64,000 bases of DNA from Sphingomonas sp. S-NIH.Pt15_0812 (GTDB lineage Bacteria; Pseudomonadota; Alphaproteobacteria; Sphingomonadales; Sphingomonadaceae). Shown here piece by piece: positions 62,349 to 64,000 of the stretch. The stretch covers positions 124,001 to 188,000 of the forward strand of contig NZ_QLJH01000003.1 in assembly GCF_003951315.1 (NCBI RefSeq), in the 5' to 3' direction. The position numbers and the translations under genes are program-made. Numbering within the stretch: the stretch's first letter is position 1; each line of letters opens with the position of its first letter. The notes below the pieces were generated by a model, which worked only from the letters and a program-made list of their open reading frames with translations, made no database searches and had not been told where the DNA came from.

Positions 62349-63344
62349 ATGACCGAGAGCGAACAGTTGATCGCGGCGATGGACAATCGTGTCCGTCGAC
62401 GCGACGAGCGTCGGGAATTCTTCAAGGCAGCGTTCGGCGTCGGGGCCTTCGCGGTCGGCGGCGCCGCGGCGCTCAGCTTTTCCGGCAAGGCGGGTGCGCA
62501 GACCACGGCCCTGACCGATGCGGACATCCTGAACTTCGCGCTCAACCTTGAGTATCTGGAAGCGCAATTCTACCAGATCGCCGCCAACGGCACCTATCTG
62601 CCCGCCAGCATGACCGCCAGCGGCGGCGGCACGGCCGGCGGCACCGTGACCGGTGGGCGCAAGGTCGGCTTCCAGGACCAGGTCGTCGCCCAATATGCCC
62701 GTGAGATCGCGGCGGACGAGGTGGCGCACGTCGCCTTCCTGCGCAGCGCCGGCGCGCTGGGCGGTTCGGCGGTGGCGATGCCCAACATCAACATCTCCGG
62801 CGATGCCAGCGGCCCCTTCACCGCCGCCGCCCGCGCGGCCGGCGTGGTCGCCGCCGATGGCGTGTTCGACCCCTATGCCGACGACAACAGCTTCCTGCTG
62901 GGCGCGTACATCTTCGAGGATGTCGGCGTCACCGCCTATAAGGGCGCGTCGCCGCTGGTGACCAGCAAGACTTTCCTCCAAGCCGCCGCCGGCATCCTGG
63001 CCGCCGAAGCCTATCACTCCGCGATCGTCCGCACGACGCTCTACGCCAAGGGCGTGCAGACCCCCTCGCTGCGCACCGCTGCCGACGCCATCTCCAACGC
63101 GCGCGACACGCTGGACGGCACGAGCGGCACCAATGGCGGCGACTTGGACCAGGGCATCTCGCCCACCACGGTCAACGGCCAGCTGGTCTCGAACATCGTG
63201 CCCGCCGATCCGACCACCGCGATCGCCTTCAGCCGCACGCCGCAGCAGGTGCTGAACATCGTCTATCTCGGTGCGGCGGCGACGATGGGCGGCTTCTTCC
63301 CCAACGGGGTCAACGGCACCATCCGCGCGGGCGTCAGCGCCTGA
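62349..63344 (+). CDS. Tat-exported ferritin-like protein (Ferritin_2), copy 1
   Basis: From ATG 62349 the 331-residue protein has a Tat signal (RRDERREFFKAAFGVGAFAV ending AGAQ). The Ferritin_2 domain carries Glu/His ligand-like segments: ILNFALNLEYLEAQFYQIAA and AREIAADEVAHVAFLRS. Later come GAYIFEDVGVTAY and ILAAEAYHSAIVRT. Members include desiccation-associated proteins. Tat export fits a metal-loaded protein. It is followed 37 bases later by a paralog. Confidence 0.8.
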   Translation: MTESEQLIAAMDNRVRRRDERREFFKAAFGVGAFAVGGAAALSFSGKAGAQTTALTDADILNFALNLEYLEAQFYQIAANGTYLPASMTASGGGTAGGTVTGGRKVGFQDQVVAQYAREIAADEVAHVAFLRSAGALGGSAVAMPNINISGDASGPFTAAARAAGVVAADGVFDPYADDNSFLLGAYIFEDVGVTAYKGASPLVTSKTFLQAAAGILAAEAYHSAIVRTTLYAKGVQTPSLRTAADAISNARDTLDGTSGTNGGDLDQGISPTTVNGQLVSNIVPADPTTAIAFSRTPQQVLNIVYLGAAATMGGFFPNGVNGTIRAGVSA

Positions 63345-63381
63345 TCCGTCAGCGAGAACCATCTTCAAGGGAATGACTTCC

Positions 63382-64000
63382 ATGCAAGACGAACAAACCG
63401 TTCTCGACCTGATCGAGAAGGCCAAGGCCCGGCGCGACGCGCGACGGTCCTTCCTGCGCACGGCAGGCGGCGCGGCGGCGATGGCCGGCGGTCTGTCGCT
63501 GCTCGCAGCCTGCGGCGACGACGACAATGATCCGCCGGTCGTGGTGCCGACTCCGACGCCGACCGCCACCCCCGGCGCGGTGAGCGAGGCCGACGTCCTC
63601 AACTTCGCGCTCAACCTGGAATATCTGGAGGCGAGCTTCTACAGCTATGCCGCCTTCGGCACCGGGCTGGCGGCCAATCTGATGACCGGCACCGGCAATC
63701 AGGGCGCGGTCGCGACCGGCACCAGCGGCCAGCCGCGCGGCATCCAGTTCACCGACCAGACGGTGGCGCAATATGCACGCGAGATCGCCTATGACGAGAT
63801 CGCCCATGTCCGCTTCCTGCGCACCGCGCTGGGCAGCTCGGCGGCGGCGATGCCGGCGATCAACATCTCGGGCGATGCCACCGGTGCGTTCACGGCCGCC
63901 GCGCGTGCGGCGCAGGTGATCGGCGCGAACGACGTGTTCGACCCCTATGCCAGCGACAACAACTTCCTGCTCGCGGCCTATCTGTTCGAGGATGTCGGCG
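63382..64000 (+). CDS. Tat-exported ferritin-like lipoprotein (Ferritin_2), copy 2, partial
   Basis: The frame begins at ATG 63382, nine bases after AAGGGA (ATG 63373 is less well placed), and runs off the window. It reads MQDEQTVLDLIEKAKARRDA, then RRSFLRTAGGAAAMAGGLSL ending LLAACG. That is a twin-arginine leader with a lipobox Cys, so the product is probably a lipid-anchored paralog of the preceding protein. The same FALNLEYLEASFY and AREIAYDEIAHVRFLR segments follow. At least 206 residues are present. Confidence 0.8.
   Translation, partial: MQDEQTVLDLIEKAKARRDARRSFLRTAGGAAAMAGGLSLLAACGDDDNDPPVVVPTPTPTATPGAVSEADVLNFALNLEYLEASFYSYAAFGTGLAANLMTGTGNQGAVATGTSGQPRGIQFTDQTVAQYAREIAYDEIAHVRFLRTALGSSAAAMPAINISGDATGAFTAAARAAQVIGANDVFDPYASDNNFLLAAYLFEDVG

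Noticed and set aside
1..64000. CRISPR array
   Set aside because: No regularly spaced 25-40 base direct repeats with unique spacers were seen. The short tandem units at 4327 and 20364 are too short and close.

Overview
The window looks like a chromosome segment of a sphingomonad (Sphingomonas-type Alphaproteobacterium). GC is high throughout the right-hand 38 kb. The gene content fits: a TonB-dependent receptor, a DUF6456 protein, two diguanylate cyclases, FHS/FucP sugar transport, and an rpmI-rplT-pheS-pheT cluster. Species cannot be fixed from this window.

Positions 1 to about 25,534 are one end of an integrated phage-like element. Its right border is a 49-nt 3' fragment of a tRNA-Glu(CTC) gene (25486-25534), next to a tyrosine recombinase transcribed leftwards. 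Its left border lies outside the window. From the integrase a dense, overlapping minus-strand operon runs through a winged-helix/excisionase-like protein, a CHC2-Toprim primase, a RepA/DnaB-type helicase carrying iteron-like repeats, and several small conserved phage proteins. A second minus-strand block (17044 to 11670) encodes an Arc-like RHH protein, a gp14-like GNAT protein, P22-type DNA-ejection proteins and a small M15 peptidase. No terminase, portal or coat gene is visible. Between these blocks and a far-left minus operon (4244 to 12, ending in a retropepsin-like protease pair) sits plus-strand cargo: an XRE repressor, HTH proteins, an ISL3-type transposase, and two large unknown genes with HEPN-like RxnH motifs. 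Those two genes are the best candidate here for an undescribed (defence) system.

From 25.5 to 47 kb the chromosome carries a TonB receptor with two LacI-type operator-like sites, a class A beta-lactamase-like protein lacking the usual Glu166, an FAH-family hydrolase, a CsbD protein, a GT2/methyltransferase/GtrA group, prfC, an aldose-1-epimerase-like gene, pheT-pheS-rplT-rpmI, an AsmA protein, a DapF-like epimerase, regulators, an MHS transporter and tRNA-Val(TAC).

From 47 to 64 kb there is an apparent L-arabinose/galactose catabolic region: exported GH51 arabinofuranosidase, FHS sugar/H+ symporter, AraD1/GguC-like protein and a Gfo/Idh sugar 1-dehydrogenase. It contains two paralogous FCD-type GntR regulators and three copies of a shared TTGTCAGAC(A/T)A operator candidate. 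Interspersed are two GGDEF proteins, a periplasmic peroxiredoxin, HisN-like phosphatase, YciF-like ferritin, a PilZ protein, a sterol-desaturase-family enzyme, DUF2141, MipA/OmpV and a tandem pair of Tat-exported ferritin-like proteins, the second cut by the window edge. Two copies of a 76-bp REP-like palindrome (25.8 and 58.4 kb) mark the chromosomal part.
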